Assembly (NCBI GenBank): GCA_965214585.1
Contig: OZ243957.1
Coordinates: 1,860,001-1,924,000 of the forward strand
Direction of reading: 5' to 3'
Source of the DNA: JAHCHG01 sp965214585
GTDB taxonomy: Bacteria; Acidobacteriota; Blastocatellia; Pyrinomonadales; Pyrinomonadaceae
Length of the DNA stretch: 64,000 nt
Each line of letters starts with the position of its first letter. Positions within the stretch are counted from its first letter, which is position 1. Made by a program: the position numbers and the translations under genes. Shown here in pieces: positions 8,393-16,150 of the stretch. The notes under the pieces are model-generated. The model ran no database searches, was not told the origin of the DNA, and saw only the letters and a list, made by a program, of their open reading frames with translations.

Positions 8393-9145
8393 TTACTTAA
8401 AATTGTATTTTTTATATTTTTGCTCGCCGTCGAGTTTGTATTTTGCAAGAAATTCCCAAGCCTGTTTATTAATTTCGGCGGATTTTGAGTAATAATTATG
8501 ATCCAATTTCGGAATTTCCGTCAGTTCGGCGGTAAATCCGCGTTCTTTAAAAGCATCTCTGGTTTCGCGCACTATTTTCAGCGGAAACAGCGGGTCTTTC
8601 GTTCCGACGAAAAGCGCAATCGGAATTTTTCTCTCGGCATCATTAAATAGATCGTAATTTTCTTTTCGCAAAGCACCCGCCGAAACTGCCGTTGCCGCAA
8701 AATATTCCGATTCTAACAAAGACAGCAATAATCCCGCCGCCGCGCCCGCCGAATGACCGAACAGATAAACGCGCCGCGAATCAACCGGCTGATTTGATTT
8801 TAATTCTTCGACAAGCTCATAAATAAACTGCGGCGCGTCGTTCGGAACAGACCAAGTTGAAGATTTGAGCGCGTCCGGTCCGGCTAAAATTATGCCTTCC
8901 TGTTCGGCAAGTTCCTGCCAATGTTCGACGAGTATTTTCCCGTCGCGCCCGCTGCCGTGCAGTAAAACCAAAAGCGGCGCGGGTTTGTTTTTACTAACTG
9001 TTTTCGGCACAAAAAGATAATAGGAGCGTTTTTTGCCTTCCGACATTAATTGCTTTTTAACAATATCGTCTTTAGCAAACCCGTTAGCTGTGAAAACGAG
9101 TAAAAAAGCGAGCAGGAAAAGTATGAATGATTGTAATTTTTTCAT
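8393..9145 (-). CDS. Exported alpha/beta hydrolase (esterase/PHB depolymerase-like)
   Basis: It starts at the ATG at 9145 with a clear signal peptide (MKKLQSFILFLLAFLLVFTA, cleavage near NGFA). The hydrolase core has the oxyanion strand LLVLLHGSGRDGK, the nucleophile elbow GHSAGAAAG and a C-terminal catalytic His in KLDHNYY. The closest general class is LpqC/PHB-depolymerase-type esterases and dienelactone hydrolase-like proteins. The substrate is unknown. It is monocistronic. Confidence 0.85.
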   Translation of the reverse strand: MKKLQSFILFLLAFLLVFTANGFAKDDIVKKQLMSEGKKRSYYLFVPKTVSKNKPAPLLVLLHGSGRDGKILVEHWQELAEQEGIILAGPDALKSSTWSVPNDAPQFIYELVEELKSNQPVDSRRVYLFGHSAGAAAGLLLSLLESEYFAATAVSAGALRKENYDLFNDAERKIPIALFVGTKDPLFPLKIVRETRDAFKERGFTAELTEIPKLDHNYYSKSAEINKQAWEFLAKYKLDGEQKYKKYNFK

Positions 9146-9187
9146 ATTTATTAAATCCAAAATAACATTATTTTACTGAGCCGAAAA

Positions 9188-9223
9188 CTTGAAAAGCCAC
9201 TCTGTTAAGAATGGCTTTTCAAG
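9188..9223. terminator. Terminator hairpin after the glycine-rich gene
   Basis: Perfect 12-bp arms CTTGAAAAGCCA and TGGCTTTTCAAG lie 10 bases beyond the stop of the minus-strand gene at 9233 and are followed by TTTTC on that strand. Confidence 0.75.
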
Positions 9224-9232
9224 TTCTCAGAC

Positions 9233-11548
9233 TTACTTAACATAATCAAAGAATACATCCCAAGCCCATCGTCCGGCTTTTGCCTTTTTCGCATCCCAGA
9301 CTTTTGCTCGATAACGAAACTGATTGCCGTTATCATCCGTGCGCTTTGATGTCTTATAATTAAGTTCTAGGCTTGATATGCCTAAGCTGTTTAACGTATG
9401 TAGTTCATCTGCTTCTGATACGCCGTTATGATTACTATCCTGCCATAGACGTAAACTTGTAAAGATGGAATCCTTTTTATCAATTACGCCATCGCTATTA
9501 CCACCATTGGATGATTTATCATATTCAGCAAGAGCAAGAAAACCATTTCGATTAGGAGTCTGTGGTTGTGGAGTAAAGTTACCAAATAGTTCCTTGCCGT
9601 TATCAATTTTACCGTTACCATTGCGATCTAGAACAAGAAACGCATCATCTGAACCGATAGCCGTCCAAGCTATGCTATCAGGTGTGCCGTCATCACGCAT
9701 ATCAAAAGTAATGCCTGCATAAGCACTTGTTAAATTGAATCCATTACCTTGTATATCTATTACAATCGGCGTGTAATAATTACAACTACAACTTATGTCA
9801 TCCCATTGACCCGCAAATTGTTGACAATCGCAATAGTCTTCCATAGCATAAGAACATTGCGGTTCTAAACTTGACGAATCACATTCATATCCGCCATCGC
9901 CGCCAGGACCACCAGAACGTCTTATAAAAGTATAAGTACCAGCTTTAGTTCCAGGATTGCCAGCATTTCCCGGTGAACCAGGACCGAGATTACCGAGCGT
10001 ATTTCCATCATTTCCCCTTGAACCATCTGAACCACCTCCAACACCGCAAGATATATTAGAGCCACCTGATCCAGGTGAACCGCCTGGTCCGGGGTTTCCC
10101 GGCACACCACCTTGCCCTGGGGCACCACCTTGCCCTCCAGGACCAACACCTAAATTCGGCGTTACAGTTCCAGTATAGTTAGATGGAACAGAAACAGTAA
10201 TATCACCACCGTCGCCGCCCTGAGCCCCATTACTCCCATTACCACCCTTACCTCCGGGTCCGCCATTACCTCCTGTATTACCTGAGCCACCTTGTCCTTG
10301 TCCTATAGCACAAGAACAACTAGCACCAGGACCGCCAGGACCGCCAGTGCCACCAGTGCCACCAGTGCCACCAGTGCCACCAGGAGCTCCCCATCCTCCT
10401 TCTCCTCCGTATGTATTGAATGTAAAATCCGTAGTAGTTTCGTTATCTCCTACAATCCAAGAGAGGTTTCCACCATTACCGCCTTTGCCAGCCTCGCCAG
10501 CAGTTCCTCCAGTTCCTCCAGGACCACCATCCTTACCTATAGTACCAGTTCCACCATCTATCATACCAGTACAAGTGCCACCAGAACCAACTGCCCCACT
10601 ATCACCTCCGACACCTTGACTACCTAATCCACCAGGTTGAGCATCTGTCCCTCTACCACCTTGAGTTTGAAGAAATGCGGAAAACATATCAAGATGTGGA
10701 AATTCAAGCGGTTGTTCTGATACAGCTTCTTTTTGGAAAACAACTTTGGTTAGATAATTTGTTGTTTCAAATTGTAGATTGGAGTTAACTAATTGATTTT
10801 TCTTTCTCTTATTTTTAAGTTCTAGCCAATCTCTTCTGCCAAAACCGTGTAAATCAACCGTAATATAACCTTTTTTAATTAAAGGTAATCTCAGAGAAGA
10901 AAATTTGAGATTTGTTGATTTTTTGAAATTAACATCTATAAACAGAGGTTTTTCTACTGCTAATGCTTTTGACAAAGTAGTACCTAATAATCCAGTATTT
11001 TCAAAAGAGAAGACATGCAAATCATAATTTCCTTTAATTACTACGTTCTTTCCTTCAAAAATTAAAGAGCGTGCAATCATAACGGTATCACCCTCTAATT
11101 CTATTTGTTCTGGAAGATAAAGTGTATCAGCAATTTCAACACCTCTAATCTCTTTATTTAATACCTTCACATTATTGAATTCTTGTAAACGATTCAACTT
11201 ACTAAGAACTTTACTTTTGTCTTTCATTTCAATAAGTTCATTAGGTTCAAATGGCAAACCATAATCAAGTAAAAGTTCTCTCCCTTTCTTAAATGTTTTA
11301 CGAGCTTGTTCATTAAAAGTATCTTGAGAATTCTTAGTTTGCCCGGAAACCTTTGCGTAGGGTAAGAAAATACTTAATTGGAAAATCAGCAGAAACCCTA
11401 TACAAATTACTGATAAATAAGTCCTAGTTGCAGTTGATTTTCCTCTATCAGTAAAAAATAGTCCGCTTAAATTTGAGCGAAATATTTTCTCATCAATAAT
11501 TTTCCTGTGTTTACGAAGGACATATTCTCGAATTTTTTGTAATTTCAT
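9233..11548 (-). CDS. Large exported glycine-rich protein with C-terminal EF-hand-like domain
   Basis: The protein has 771 aa. A hydrophobic segment at about residues 43-65, preceded by a basic stretch, is a late signal peptide or anchor. Residues about 110-290 form a beta-rich region (VVIKGNYDLHVFS). Residues about 297-560 are collagen-like/PGRS-like Gly-rich repeats (GGTGGTGGTGGPGGPG) with scattered Cys. The C-terminus (about 600-771) has Ca-binding-like turns, DRNGNGKIDNGKELFG and DSNHNGVSEADEL, a module also found in RTX/FrpC-type and other large surface proteins. It is most likely a surface or matrix protein. The Gly-rich DNA gives long antisense ORFs that are not genes. Confidence 0.8.
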   Translation of the reverse strand: MKLQKIREYVLRKHRKIIDEKIFRSNLSGLFFTDRGKSTATRTYLSVICIGFLLIFQLSIFLPYAKVSGQTKNSQDTFNEQARKTFKKGRELLLDYGLPFEPNELIEMKDKSKVLSKLNRLQEFNNVKVLNKEIRGVEIADTLYLPEQIELEGDTVMIARSLIFEGKNVVIKGNYDLHVFSFENTGLLGTTLSKALAVEKPLFIDVNFKKSTNLKFSSLRLPLIKKGYITVDLHGFGRRDWLELKNKRKKNQLVNSNLQFETTNYLTKVVFQKEAVSEQPLEFPHLDMFSAFLQTQGGRGTDAQPGGLGSQGVGGDSGAVGSGGTCTGMIDGGTGTIGKDGGPGGTGGTAGEAGKGGNGGNLSWIVGDNETTTDFTFNTYGGEGGWGAPGGTGGTGGTGGTGGPGGPGASCSCAIGQGQGGSGNTGGNGGPGGKGGNGSNGAQGGDGGDITVSVPSNYTGTVTPNLGVGPGGQGGAPGQGGVPGNPGPGGSPGSGGSNISCGVGGGSDGSRGNDGNTLGNLGPGSPGNAGNPGTKAGTYTFIRRSGGPGGDGGYECDSSSLEPQCSYAMEDYCDCQQFAGQWDDISCSCNYYTPIVIDIQGNGFNLTSAYAGITFDMRDDGTPDSIAWTAIGSDDAFLVLDRNGNGKIDNGKELFGNFTPQPQTPNRNGFLALAEYDKSSNGGNSDGVIDKKDSIFTSLRLWQDSNHNGVSEADELHTLNSLGISSLELNYKTSKRTDDNGNQFRYRAKVWDAKKAKAGRWAWDVFFDYVK

Positions 11549-11785
11549 AATTTAATCTCCTATACGCTTTTGAGAAGCGTGAAAAATGTGTATAGAAAGA
11601 TTGTTCAGTCGAGTAGAAAGGCTAAAACAATCGCTGGAAGTTGCGACCTGAGCGAAAATTGTAAATTGCTCAAAAACAGATTAAAAAAAAACGCAAAATT
11701 TGTCAACAAAAATTTTATATTTGCAAATTCTGCTGAGTAATTCAAATTTTTTTCCGCTTATGTTAATCTGTTTTTCGAGAAAGTT

Positions 11786-11995
11786 ATGCCGAAAGTAAAA
11801 TGTCCGAATTGCAAAAAAGAAGTAGAATATACGGGAAATGAATTTCGTCCGTTCTGCTCTGAACGCTGTAAATTATTAGACTTCGGCGATTGGGCGGACG
11901 AGAAATTCGCTTTGCCGTCGCAAGATGCCGCACTCGAACCGGAAGATTTGGACGCAATCGAAAAGGCTCTTAATGAAAGGGAGAAAGCGGGATAA
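11786..11995 (+). CDS. yacG: DNA gyrase inhibitor YacG-type zinc-ribbon protein
   Basis: This 69-aa protein has the YacG signature: KCPNCKK, then FCSERCKLLDFGDW, so four Cys coordinate one zinc, followed by the conserved WADEKF. In E. coli YacG binds GyrB and blocks DNA binding. The C-terminal tail is acidic. It is followed after 3 bases by a small membrane protein and then an MFS gene, likely one operon. Confidence 0.9.
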   Translation: MPKVKCPNCKKEVEYTGNEFRPFCSERCKLLDFGDWADEKFALPSQDAALEPEDLDAIEKALNEREKAG

Positions 11996-11998
11996 ATT

Positions 11999-12214
11999 AT
12001 GGAAATTGCAGCGATAATTTTTGTGCTTTTTATGCTCGCGGTGGCGGCGATAACTTTTTTTGTTTTGAAACGCGCAATAAAAATGGCGATTCGGGCATTG
12101 ATCGTTCTGCTGATTTTGGTCATCGCCGTCGTTGGCGGATTCGCTTTGTGGAATTTCAATTCCGATTCCAATACGGTTAAAAAGCCGGTCAAAACCAAAA
12201 AATCCCGCAAATAG
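11999..12214 (+). CDS. Small membrane protein, 71 aa
   Basis: It has two hydrophobic segments (about residues 2-24 and 30-53) separated by basic residues, and a Lys-rich C-terminal tail (KKPVKTKKSRK). No family is recognised. It lies between yacG (gap 3) and an MFS transporter (gap 8), so it is likely translated from the same transcript. Confidence 0.65.
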   Translation: MEIAAIIFVLFMLAVAAITFFVLKRAIKMAIRALIVLLILVIAVVGGFALWNFNSDSNTVKKPVKTKKSRK

Positions 12215-12222
12215 TTTAACAA

Positions 12223-13446
12223 ATGTTTCGCCCGATCAAACGCTTATTCTCACGCTACAAAAATCTTTCGGGAAACGTCCTCGCGCTCAGTTTAGTCAGT
12301 TTTCTCAACGATTTTTCGAGCGAAATAATTTATCCGCTTCTTCCGGCATTTCTCGCTTTAACGCTTGGCGCGTCGCCTTTCGTGATCGGTTTGATCGAAG
12401 GTTTCGCCGAATCCGTCGCCGCATTTCTCAAACTTTTTTCCGGCTATCTGAGCGATAAATTCAACCGCCGCAAACTGCCTGTTTTTCTCGGCTATTCCTT
12501 GGCAAGCATCACGCGCCCGCTTCTCGCTTTTGTAACGACTTGGCAGCAAGTTTTGTTCGTCCGCTTGACCGACAGAGTTGGCAAAGGAATTCGCGGTGCG
12601 CCGCGCGACGCGATCTTGGCAAACTCCGTTTCGCCCGAAAAACGCGGGCTTGCATTCGGTTTCAATCGCGCCGCCGACCATCTCGGCGCGGTTTTCGGTC
12701 CAATCGCCGCATTTTTGCTGCTTTCCTATTTCGCCGCAAATCCCGACCAACCCGCCGCGCACGATTATCGGCGCGTTTTTCTGTTCGCCTCGATTCCCGT
12801 CGCGCTCGGTCTTTTTGTCATTATTTTCTTCGTCAAGGAAAAACCGAAAGCCGCTTCCGATGTCGAAACCCCGAAAATAAAACTTTCCTTAAAAGAATTC
12901 GACGGCAACTTCAAGCGATTTTTACTCGTCATCGCCATTTTCACCTTGTCGAATTCAACCGACGCATTTCTGCTTTTACGCGCCGAACAAGCGGGCATTC
13001 CCGTCGCCGTTCTGCCGCTTTTGTGGATGTTTCTGCATTTCAGCAAAGTCGTATTTTCTTTGATCGGCGGAGATTTATCAGACCGCATCGGACGCAAAAA
13101 AATGATAATCGCCGGTTGGATTATTTACGCGCTCGTTTACGCGGGATTTGCCTTTGTTAATTCCGAATGGCAGGCATGGGCGTTATTCTTCGTTTACGGC
13201 GCGTATTTCGGCTTGACCGAAGGTGTTGAAAAAGCACTCGTCGCCGATCTTGTCCCGCCCGAAAAACGCGGAACGGCTTTCGGTTTCTATAATTTAGCTT
13301 TTTCAATAACGGTTTTTCCCGCCTCAATAATCTTCGGCGCATTGTGGACAAAATTCGGCGCGGAAACCGCATTTTTAATCAGCGCGGGCATTTCAATAAT
13401 CGCGGCAATTTTGCTTTTGGCTGTGAAGACAAAAACGACAAAATGA
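12223..13446 (+). CDS. Major facilitator superfamily transporter
   Basis: The protein has 407 aa with about 12 membrane segments. The MFS loop motifs are visible: GYLSDKFNRRK between TM2 and TM3, DRVGKGIRGAPRDA, and GGDLSDRIGRKKM in the second half. The RVGKGIRGAPRDA stretch is typical of a bacterial MFS subgroup whose substrate is not established. The stop is 13 bases from the end of the integron-like cassette array that begins at 13460. Confidence 0.92.
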   Translation: MFRPIKRLFSRYKNLSGNVLALSLVSFLNDFSSEIIYPLLPAFLALTLGASPFVIGLIEGFAESVAAFLKLFSGYLSDKFNRRKLPVFLGYSLASITRPLLAFVTTWQQVLFVRLTDRVGKGIRGAPRDAILANSVSPEKRGLAFGFNRAADHLGAVFGPIAAFLLLSYFAANPDQPAAHDYRRVFLFASIPVALGLFVIIFFVKEKPKAASDVETPKIKLSLKEFDGNFKRFLLVIAIFTLSNSTDAFLLLRAEQAGIPVAVLPLLWMFLHFSKVVFSLIGGDLSDRIGRKKMIIAGWIIYALVYAGFAFVNSEWQAWALFFVYGAYFGLTEGVEKALVADLVPPEKRGTAFGFYNLAFSITVFPASIIFGALWTKFGAETAFLISAGISIIAAILLLAVKTKTTK

Positions 13447-13459
13447 AATTGATTTTGAA

Positions 13460-13571
13460 CGGCTGAGATGACGTGGGGTGAAACCGCCAGCACGCAACGT
13501 GAGGGAAACCAAAGGCGTTGGTAACAAAGCATCTGCCCGCGCCGTCCGCGTCCAATGATTTGTTCGGCTTC
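13460..13571 (-). other. attC site 1 of integron-like cassette array
   Basis: Read on the minus strand, the site runs from R'' GAAGCCGAAC (13571-13562) to the terminal CATCTCAGCCG (crossover G at 13460). R'' is the exact 10-base complement of the R' start of this cassette (G|TTCGGCTTC at 14180-14171). The inner boxes are partly self-complementary, as in folded attC sites. The site closes the array; the next bases are the MFS gene end. Confidence 0.85.
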
Positions 13572-13592
13572 GCATTATAAATAACGAAAGTT

Positions 13593-13805
13593 TTACGCCG
13601 GCACAGCTATTTTTTCAACTTGCATATCTACGGCTTCAATGGCTGTTTGAATTGAATCAACTTCAGCTTCGGCAAAATAGACTTCGCCGCACTGACGACA
13701 AATATACGCCGGAACTTTGTCCAAAACCAAATGATAGCCTTTTCGGTCAACGTGAAATGGCGCAACGCCGCGTTCCATTTTGCCTTGACAATACATACAT
13801 CTCAT
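13593..13805 (-). CDS. YgiT-type zinc finger protein (putative antitoxin)
   Basis: The protein has 70 aa. The first Cys pair is MRCMYCQGK and the second ICRQCGEVYF, giving the MqsA/YgiT-type zinc finger, followed by a short helix. In full-length MqsA this domain binds the toxin and a separate HTH binds DNA; here there is no HTH. It follows the DUF4258 gene by 3 bases in the same cassette. This toxin-first order is common for DUF4258/YgiT pairs. Antitoxin function is inference from pairing. Confidence 0.8.
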   Translation of the reverse strand: MRCMYCQGKMERGVAPFHVDRKGYHLVLDKVPAYICRQCGEVYFAEAEVDSIQTAIEAVDMQVEKIAVPA

Positions 13806-13808
13806 AAC

Positions 13809-14132
13809 TTAAATCCTCGCTCGAAAATCACCTGACCATTCCTCTTCGTCGGGCAGATAAGCCGTAATAAGCGCCAAATACTCATCTTTCGGTGAACAAA
13901 CAATATGAATCGGACGCTCATCGTCCCCGAAACCAAGTATCAAACAACTATGACCTCGCGCATCTTCAGGGTAATCTTCAATCACTTCGCCCTCATCAAT
14001 CACACGATGAATTTCCGACGTTGTAATGAGCCTATCGGGACGTGACATTTGACGAATAGCGTGTGGCAAAAATAAAATTCTTTTTGCGGCAGCCGTTCGC
14101 ACCAAAGATAAAATAGCCGTTCCGTCACTCAC
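13809..14132 (-). CDS. DUF4258 family protein (putative RelE-like toxin)
   Basis: The protein has 107 aa with a GTG start. The family core is complete: FLPHAIRQMSRPDRLIT, IHRVIDEGEVIEDYPED, then RGHSCLILGFGDDERPIHIVC. DUF4258 proteins resemble RelE/MqsR-type toxins and usually sit beside YgiT zinc-finger proteins. It is cargo of cassette 3 (13460-14179). A decayed homologue lies nearby at 16432-16710, giving two related modules on opposite sides of the integrase stump. Confidence 0.82.
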   Translation of the reverse strand: MSDGTAILSLVRTAAAKRILFLPHAIRQMSRPDRLITTSEIHRVIDEGEVIEDYPEDARGHSCLILGFGDDERPIHIVCSPKDEYLALITAYLPDEEEWSGDFRARI

Positions 14133-14179
14133 TCGCTAATCTTATCTTGCTTGACGGGATCACACAAGAAGAAGCCGAA

Positions 14180-14290
14180 CCGACTGAGATGACGCGGGGC
14201 GAAACCGAATTCACGCAAGTTTGAGTTTACCAAAAAATGTTGATAACAAAATTGCTGCCCGCGCCCTCACTTCCATTGATTTGTTCGGCT
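14180..14290 (-). other. attC site 2 of integron-like cassette array
   Basis: On the minus strand it runs from R'' AGCCGAAC (14290-14283), followed by AAATCAATGG, to CATCTCAGTCGG. R'' is complementary to the R' start of its own cassette (G|TTCGGCT at 15008-15002). It is 111 bases long and shares both ends with sites 1 and 3 while the middle differs. The parE stop is 11 bases upstream. Confidence 0.85.
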
Positions 14291-14301
14291 CGTTATTATT
14301 T

Positions 14302-14643
14302 TCAGGTTGCCTCTGACAGAGAATCAAAAAAGTTTTCAAAAACACTTTCAACGTCGCGTGAGCTATGCAATACTCGCCACACATCTATTCCGTCATCAAG
14401 CGGTAGATAAAAGATAAAATAGTCTTTGACAATAAAACTCCTTAAACCGACGACGAACCTATTTTGCTCACGTCCGACAAGCGGATTGTCGCGCAAAAGA
14501 ATAAATTTGTTCTTAATTTCCTTGATTAGTTTGCTTGCGGCATTTTCATTGTATTGCGAAACATATTCCCAAATATCTTTGAGGTCTTCGGCAGCGGCAG
14601 CCGAAATTTTTACAGTTCGCCGGTTATTTTTTTGAAGCGTCAC
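14302..14643 (-). CDS. RelE/ParE family toxin
   Basis: This 113-aa protein has the ParE-type fold pattern: KISAAAAEDLKDIWEYV at the N-terminus, then NPLVGREQN and the strand pair GLRSFIVKDYFIFYLPLD, followed by VLHSSRDVESVF near the end. ParE toxins poison gyrase, whereas RelE toxins cut mRNA; which applies here is not decided by sequence. Its start overlaps the ParD gene by 20 bases. It is cargo of cassette 2. Confidence 0.88.
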   Translation of the reverse strand: MTLQKNNRRTVKISAAAAEDLKDIWEYVSQYNENAASKLIKEIKNKFILLRDNPLVGREQNRFVVGLRSFIVKDYFIFYLPLDDGIDVWRVLHSSRDVESVFENFFDSLSEAT

Positions 14644-14899
14644 GGCGTTCTTTGGCTTGTCGGATTATATCGTCTGAAAAAGCATCGAGTTCCTCGTCCG
14701 TTGAAAATGTCGAGAATCGTCCTTGCTGAATATCCTCGAAACCACGCATAATTTCTCGGCGCAATGCTTCCTCTCCTTTTTCTTTCGCCTCTAGTAATTT
14801 GACGCTATTAGTAATAACCTCATCGGCAGATTGATATGCTCCACTATTAACTTTTTCGATAACTATTCGCTCAATTTCGGTTGGTAATGTAACAATCAT
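14624..14899 (-). CDS. ParD-type antitoxin
   Basis: The protein has 91 aa. The N-terminal ribbon-helix-helix-like segment (MIVTLPTEIERIVIEKVNSG, with YQSADEVITNSVKLL) matches the CC2985/ParD antitoxin group, followed by a helical acidic toxin-binding tail. Upstream on the minus strand are TTGAAA and, 16 bases later, TAAGAT, a possible promoter inside the cassette. TA cassettes in chromosomal integrons usually carry their own promoter. Confidence 0.87.
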   Translation of the reverse strand: MIVTLPTEIERIVIEKVNSGAYQSADEVITNSVKLLEAKEKGEEALRREIMRGFEDIQQGRFSTFSTDEELDAFSDDIIRQAKERRDASKK

Positions 14900-15007
14900 T
14901 TTATCACTTCAATTTCAGGCGCATCTTAACGTAATGATGCACTTTTTCAATAAAAAATTCAAGCCTTCAACAAAATACTGTTTCGGCATCATCACGAAAG
15001 AGCCGAA

Positions 15008-15115
15008 CGGCTGAGATGACGTGGGGCGAAACCGCCACCAAACCCGTTAAGGTTTAACGGACAAGTTCGATAACAAAGTCGCTGTTTCGCCCTCACGTCC
15101 ATTGATTTGTTAGCT
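15008..15115 (-). other. attC site 3 of integron-like cassette array
   Basis: On the minus strand, R'' AGCTAAC (15115-15109) is followed by AAATCAATGG and ends CATCTCAGCCG at 15008. R'' is the exact complement of the cassette's own R' start G|TTAGCT at 15669-15663. The L'' box ATGGACGTGAGGGCG pairs with the complement of L' (ATGACGTGGGGCG) if two bases are left unpaired, which matches the extrahelical bases of folded attC sites. The stop codon of the upstream cassette gene lies inside R''. Confidence 0.87.
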
Positions 15116-15631
15116 GTCTACCTCAATACTAATCCACGCTGGTAATTTCTCACCTCTTGCCCTTGCACTTTGAATTGCAGCTTGCGGAAAAACAATTTTT
15201 TCAATTTCTCTCTGTAAATCTTTGTCTTTTTCTGCTAACCGAAGCAATGCGATAACTGACCAACCGCGAATAACGTCATCTTTATCTTTCAGCAACTCTT
15301 TAACAACTGGAATTACTTTTTCATCTCTGAAGTATGGCAAACCTGAAAGAATAACATAAACGAGATCGCTAACTTCGCCCGACATTGGATTCTGTTCGTC
15401 TGTTTGATTTGCTTTGACTCGCGCTTCCAACAAAACAAGTAAATCTGAAACGGTAACTTTCTCGCTACCGAAAACATTAGCAAAATCAGAACCGCAACCT
15501 AACGCGCCACCATTGGACTTGCGAGCAGTGTCTTGTAACTGCGGGACGCGGTTTAGCAAATCATTTTGAGCAAAGTTATTGCTGACTAAAAGAATCAGCG
15601 TCAAAAAAGCTATTGAAAAAAATTTAATCAT
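15110..15631 (-). CDS. Exported HEAT-like hypothetical protein (cassette 1 cargo)
   Basis: The protein has 173 aa. It has a signal peptide (MIKFFSIAFLTLILLVSNNF, cleavage near AQ). The mature part has helical pairs resembling HEAT repeats (VIPVVKELLKDKDDVIRGWS, VIALLRLAEKDKDLQ). No specific function is recognised. The RBS AGGAG lies close to the ATG. The TAA stop falls inside the R'' core of attC site 3, a layout common in gene cassettes. It is the first cassette next to the attI-like boundary. Confidence 0.78.
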   Translation of the reverse strand: MIKFFSIAFLTLILLVSNNFAQNDLLNRVPQLQDTARKSNGGALGCGSDFANVFGSEKVTVSDLLVLLEARVKANQTDEQNPMSGEVSDLVYVILSGLPYFRDEKVIPVVKELLKDKDDVIRGWSVIALLRLAEKDKDLQREIEKIVFPQAAIQSARARGEKLPAWISIEVDS

Positions 15632-15662
15632 TGAACTCCTATTACCTCACCATACAAGAGAC

Positions 15663-15679
15663 AGCTAACTTTGTATTAA
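15663..15679 (-). other. attI-like recombination boundary
   Basis: On the minus strand the sequence TTTAATACAAAG|TTAGCT resembles the crossover end of class 1 attI (AAAACAAAG|TTRRRY). TTAGCT begins cassette 1. Unlike the boundaries between cassettes, no CATCTCAGCCG attC tail precedes it. It lies 160 bases from the divergent integrase stump, the standard attI position. Confidence 0.65.
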
Positions 15680-15770
15680 ACTGAATTTCAGTTTTCTTAT
15701 ACCGAATTATTTTATACTTCACCTTTTGGTATAAGTCAACAATTATTTGACTTTCGAACATTTTACACTA

Positions 15771-15821
15771 AATAATTCCGTTAAATCGGGAATTCCCTTA
15801 AATTAATTTAACGGAATTATT
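15771..15821. promoter_or_regulatory. Perfect 16-base inverted repeat upstream of the integrase stump
   Basis: The arms AATAATTCCGTTAAAT (15771-15786) and ATTTAACGGAATTATT (15806-15821) are perfect complements. The loop holds a second palindrome, GGGAATTCCC. It ends 7 bases before the stump's ATG, so it may be an operator, or simply a hairpin. It does not match a LexA box that I know. Confidence 0.55.
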
Positions 15822-15828
15822 AAAAATT

Positions 15829-15912
15829 ATGTCAAAACTTCTTGATGATGTCCGCGATGTGATGCGTGTGCGGCATTACAATTATCAAACGGAAAAGATT
15901 TGTATTTACTAA
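15829..15912 (+). pseudogene. Integron integrase N-terminal remnant (27 codons)
   Basis: From the ATG at 15829 the frame reads MSKLLDDVRDVMRVRHYNYQ then TEK before the TAA at 15910. This matches the N-terminal SAM-like domain of integron tyrosine recombinases (typically LLDQVRD..R..HYS.RTE..Y..W). The frame stops where the family continues with a WIK/RFI-type helix, and no catalytic R-HxxR-Y region follows. A palindromic element begins 12 bases later. Orientation is divergent from the cassettes, as in integrons. It is short, so chance similarity is possible, but position and neighbours agree. Confidence 0.72.
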
Positions 15913-15924
15913 ATTCGCAAGTGT

Positions 15925-16017
15925 ATCTTCTTTCTATGTTTTCTATGTGTCGCGGAGCGGACGGTTAAAAAAAAATTCTTGAACCACATAGACACATAGA
16001 AAACATAGAGAAAGATA
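15925..16017. repeat. Inverted repeat next to the integrase stump
   Basis: The arms ATCTTCTTTCTATGTTTTCT and GACACATAGAAAACATAG face each other. The family is related to the element at 26409-26486. Outside it, TGTATTTAC (15901) and GTAAATACA (16071) form a further short inverted pair, so the full insert may span 15901-16079. Confidence 0.8.
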
Positions 16018-16150
16018 AATCTGCTTTTATAAGTTATTTTTTACCTGTTTCTTAACGGTTTTGCTTTTTTGTAAATACAGTATTCGGCTTTAAAATTCAC
16101 AGATAAAAAATCTTTATTGACGGTAATAATTCATAATTTACGAATGTTTC

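Noticed and set aside
10292..10627. Long plus-strand ORFs opposite the glycine-rich gene (Thr/Ser-rich and Pro-rich products)
   Set aside because: They are antisense shadows of Gly codons; no RBS, no domain, and the minus-strand gene has a signal segment and a recognisable C-terminal module.
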